Assembly: GCA_903813345.2 (NCBI GenBank)
Contig: CAIIXF020000011.1
Span: forward strand, 7,526,571 to 7,590,570
Source: Owenia fusiformis
Taxonomy: Eukaryota; Annelida; Polychaeta; Sabellida; Oweniidae
Direction of reading: 5' to 3'
DNA: 64,000 bases
A program made the translations under genes and the position numbers. The first letter of the stretch is position 1; every line of letters begins with the position of its first letter. The notes beneath the pieces are model-generated. The model was not told where the DNA came from and did not search any database. It was given only the letters and a program-made list of their open reading frames with translations. Below, one piece after another: positions 63,795 to 64,000 of the stretch.

Positions 63795-63860
63795 TAAATG
63801 TTGAGACATGCGCAGACCTCTATTTAGTGATATTTTCATTTTAAATATGGCGGCCAATCC
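63795..63860 (+). promoter_or_regulatory. Promoter-like patch with NRF-1-like and YY1-like motifs
   Basis: CATGCGCAGA near 63807 and AAATATGGCGGCC at 63843-63855 are spaced as in TATA-less animal promoters, where NRF-1 sites lie just upstream of the start and YY1 sites lie at it. No TATA box was seen. Direction (plus) follows from the YY1-like motif and the ATG. Confidence 0.35.
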
Positions 63861-63912
63861 GATGTCTGACGGCCCTTACAAAGAATCTAGGCAGTTTGCA
63901 TTTTTACCTCCT
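63847..63912 (+). CDS. Candidate first coding exon at the right edge (ATGGCGGCC start), unknown protein
   Basis: ATG at 63847 lies in AAATATGGCGGCC, again a YY1-like element, about 40 bp after CATGCGCAGA, an NRF-1-like half site. The frame reads MAANPMSDGPYKESRQ then FAFLPP, and ends at TAA (63919-63921) if read through. A possible but weak donor, CCT|GTGAAA, follows at 63913. The A-P-S-rich opening and the local rise in G+C look more like coding than the surrounding DNA. I do not recognise the protein. It could be the first exon of a plus-strand gene divergent from CELF, a short upstream ORF, or chance. Confidence 0.33.
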
Positions 63913-64000
63913 GTGAAATAACAAGTGGAATTTAGTAGTTGTTTTGTGTTTTATTATCATTCTGCATCGTAATCCTATGTGATGTGGTGTTGAAATGTCA

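Overview
The window is AT-rich animal genomic DNA with long introns, dense short repeats and no bacterial-style gene packing. The only gene I can name is a CELF (CUGBP/Bruno-like) RNA-binding protein on the minus strand. Two of its coding exons are present: 42476-42648, which carries the start codon, and 9735-9817, an 83-nt exon. They join in frame across a 32.7-kb intron to give the N-terminal two thirds of RRM1. The GCCFVTF form of RNP1 points to the CELF1/2 (Bruno) branch. The sequence style suggests a marine invertebrate, perhaps a mollusc or a deuterostome invertebrate; I cannot place it more closely.

Layout. 1-9734 lies downstream of the second CELF exon. It holds two minisatellites, a nested pair of short inverted-terminus elements and, at 8834-8936 on the minus strand, a small ATGGCG-type candidate first exon with a perfect GTAAGT donor. 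9818-42475 is the CELF intron, filled with copies of a short repeat (family A, ends CAGTAAAACCTG), a 1.5-kb terminal-inverted-repeat element (35278-36770) with two inward-facing TATA boxes, a 20-bp minisatellite and assorted tandem duplications. 42649-64000 lies upstream of the CELF start codon and is probably 5' intron. It holds a Tc1/mariner remnant, a 3.8-kb nest of inverted repeats (47229-51035) whose outer 820-bp arms carry CTCF-like motifs facing each other, an unidentified coding-like segment (52355-52561, plus strand), a 35-bp minisatellite (57924-58601), a CpG-rich promoter-like patch (58980-59161) and, at the right edge, another ATGGCGG-type candidate first exon (63847).

Most open reading frames of 60-145 codons here look like chance or repeat artefacts. 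No rRNA, tRNA, CRISPR array or intact transposase was seen. The strongest leads are the nested inverted repeats with paired CTCF-like sites, the element with convergent internal promoters, the coding-like segment at 52.4 kb, and the high density of family A.
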